Part shown: one piece after another, positions 5,739 to 5,752 of the stretch
How the letters are laid out: each line of letters starts with the position of its first letter
How positions within the stretch are numbered: the stretch's first letter is position 1
Source: a bacterium
GTDB lineage: Bacteria > Vulcanimicrobiota > Xenobia > Xenobiales > Xenobiaceae
NCBI GenBank assembly: GCA_017444045.1
Contig: JAFSXO010000346.1
Location: 1 to 5,752 of the forward strand
Length of the DNA stretch: 5,752 nt
Direction: 5' to 3'
Notes under the pieces: generated by a model
Told to the model about the DNA's origin: nothing
The model's database searches: none
The model's input: the letters and a program-made list of their open reading frames with translations, nothing else
Translations under genes and position numbers: made by a program

Positions 5739-5752
5739 AGCTGGCGGAAGAA

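Larger units (their letters stand above)
5480..5752. other. Gene-free, repeat-rich tail
   Basis: No credible coding sequence lies here. The stretch holds the intrinsic terminator, a short palindrome, two 44-bp direct repeats and a palindromic G5/C5 element. The only open frames are tiny: on the - strand 30 codons at 5619-5527 and 9 codons at 5676-5647, both beginning inside the 44-bp repeat. No tRNA, rRNA or CRISPR-like periodic array was recognised. Confidence 0.7.

Overview
The window carries a stringent-response locus on the + strand. Two long RelA/SpoT-homologue (RSH) genes lie in tandem, followed by a D-aminoacyl-tRNA deacylase gene (dtd), a single-domain CheY-like response regulator, a strong intrinsic terminator, and a repeat-rich tail without a credible gene. 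All recognisable genes point the same way, and nothing on the - strand looks like a real gene. The RxKD-type synthetase motif in the second RSH and the rel-dtd adjacency resemble Firmicutes or Actinobacteria more than the relA/spoT arrangement of gammaproteobacteria. The G5/C5 repeats at the right end recall intergenic repeats of gut anaerobes, possibly Negativicutes. This placement is a low-confidence inference.

Region 1-2113 is the first RSH copy. It enters the window inside the HD (ppGpp hydrolase) domain. The reading frame breaks between about 149 and 224 by a net -1 shift, then continues intact for about 600 codons through the synthetase-like, TGS, zinc-finger and ACT domains. Its hydrolase motifs look intact when the two frames are joined. 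Its synthetase domain has lost the catalytic glutamate (Ala at the E323-equivalent position) and most of the substrate-binding basic residues, so it would be at best a hydrolase.

Region 2199-4532 is the second RSH copy, complete at about 772-777 residues. Its synthetase motifs are intact, but the hydrolase HDxxED motif reads HDLIEE. The two copies therefore look like a duplication in which labour may have been divided into a degrader and a maker, recalling the SpoT/RelA split in gammaproteobacteria but here side by side.

Region 4533-5479 holds an 88-nt intergenic stretch with a perfect 11-bp hairpin, then dtd, then the receiver-domain protein, which probably overlaps the end of dtd by 8 nt. 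A perfect hairpin with flanking A and T tracts at 5529-5559 ends the unit.

Region 5560-5752 has two 44-bp direct repeats differing at one base, a G5/C5 palindromic element and a short palindrome. Read on the - strand, each 44-bp repeat places a GGGGGAG tract just ahead of TTATAATG. None of the three complete genes has an obvious Shine-Dalgarno sequence, so start choices are less certain than the gene identities.
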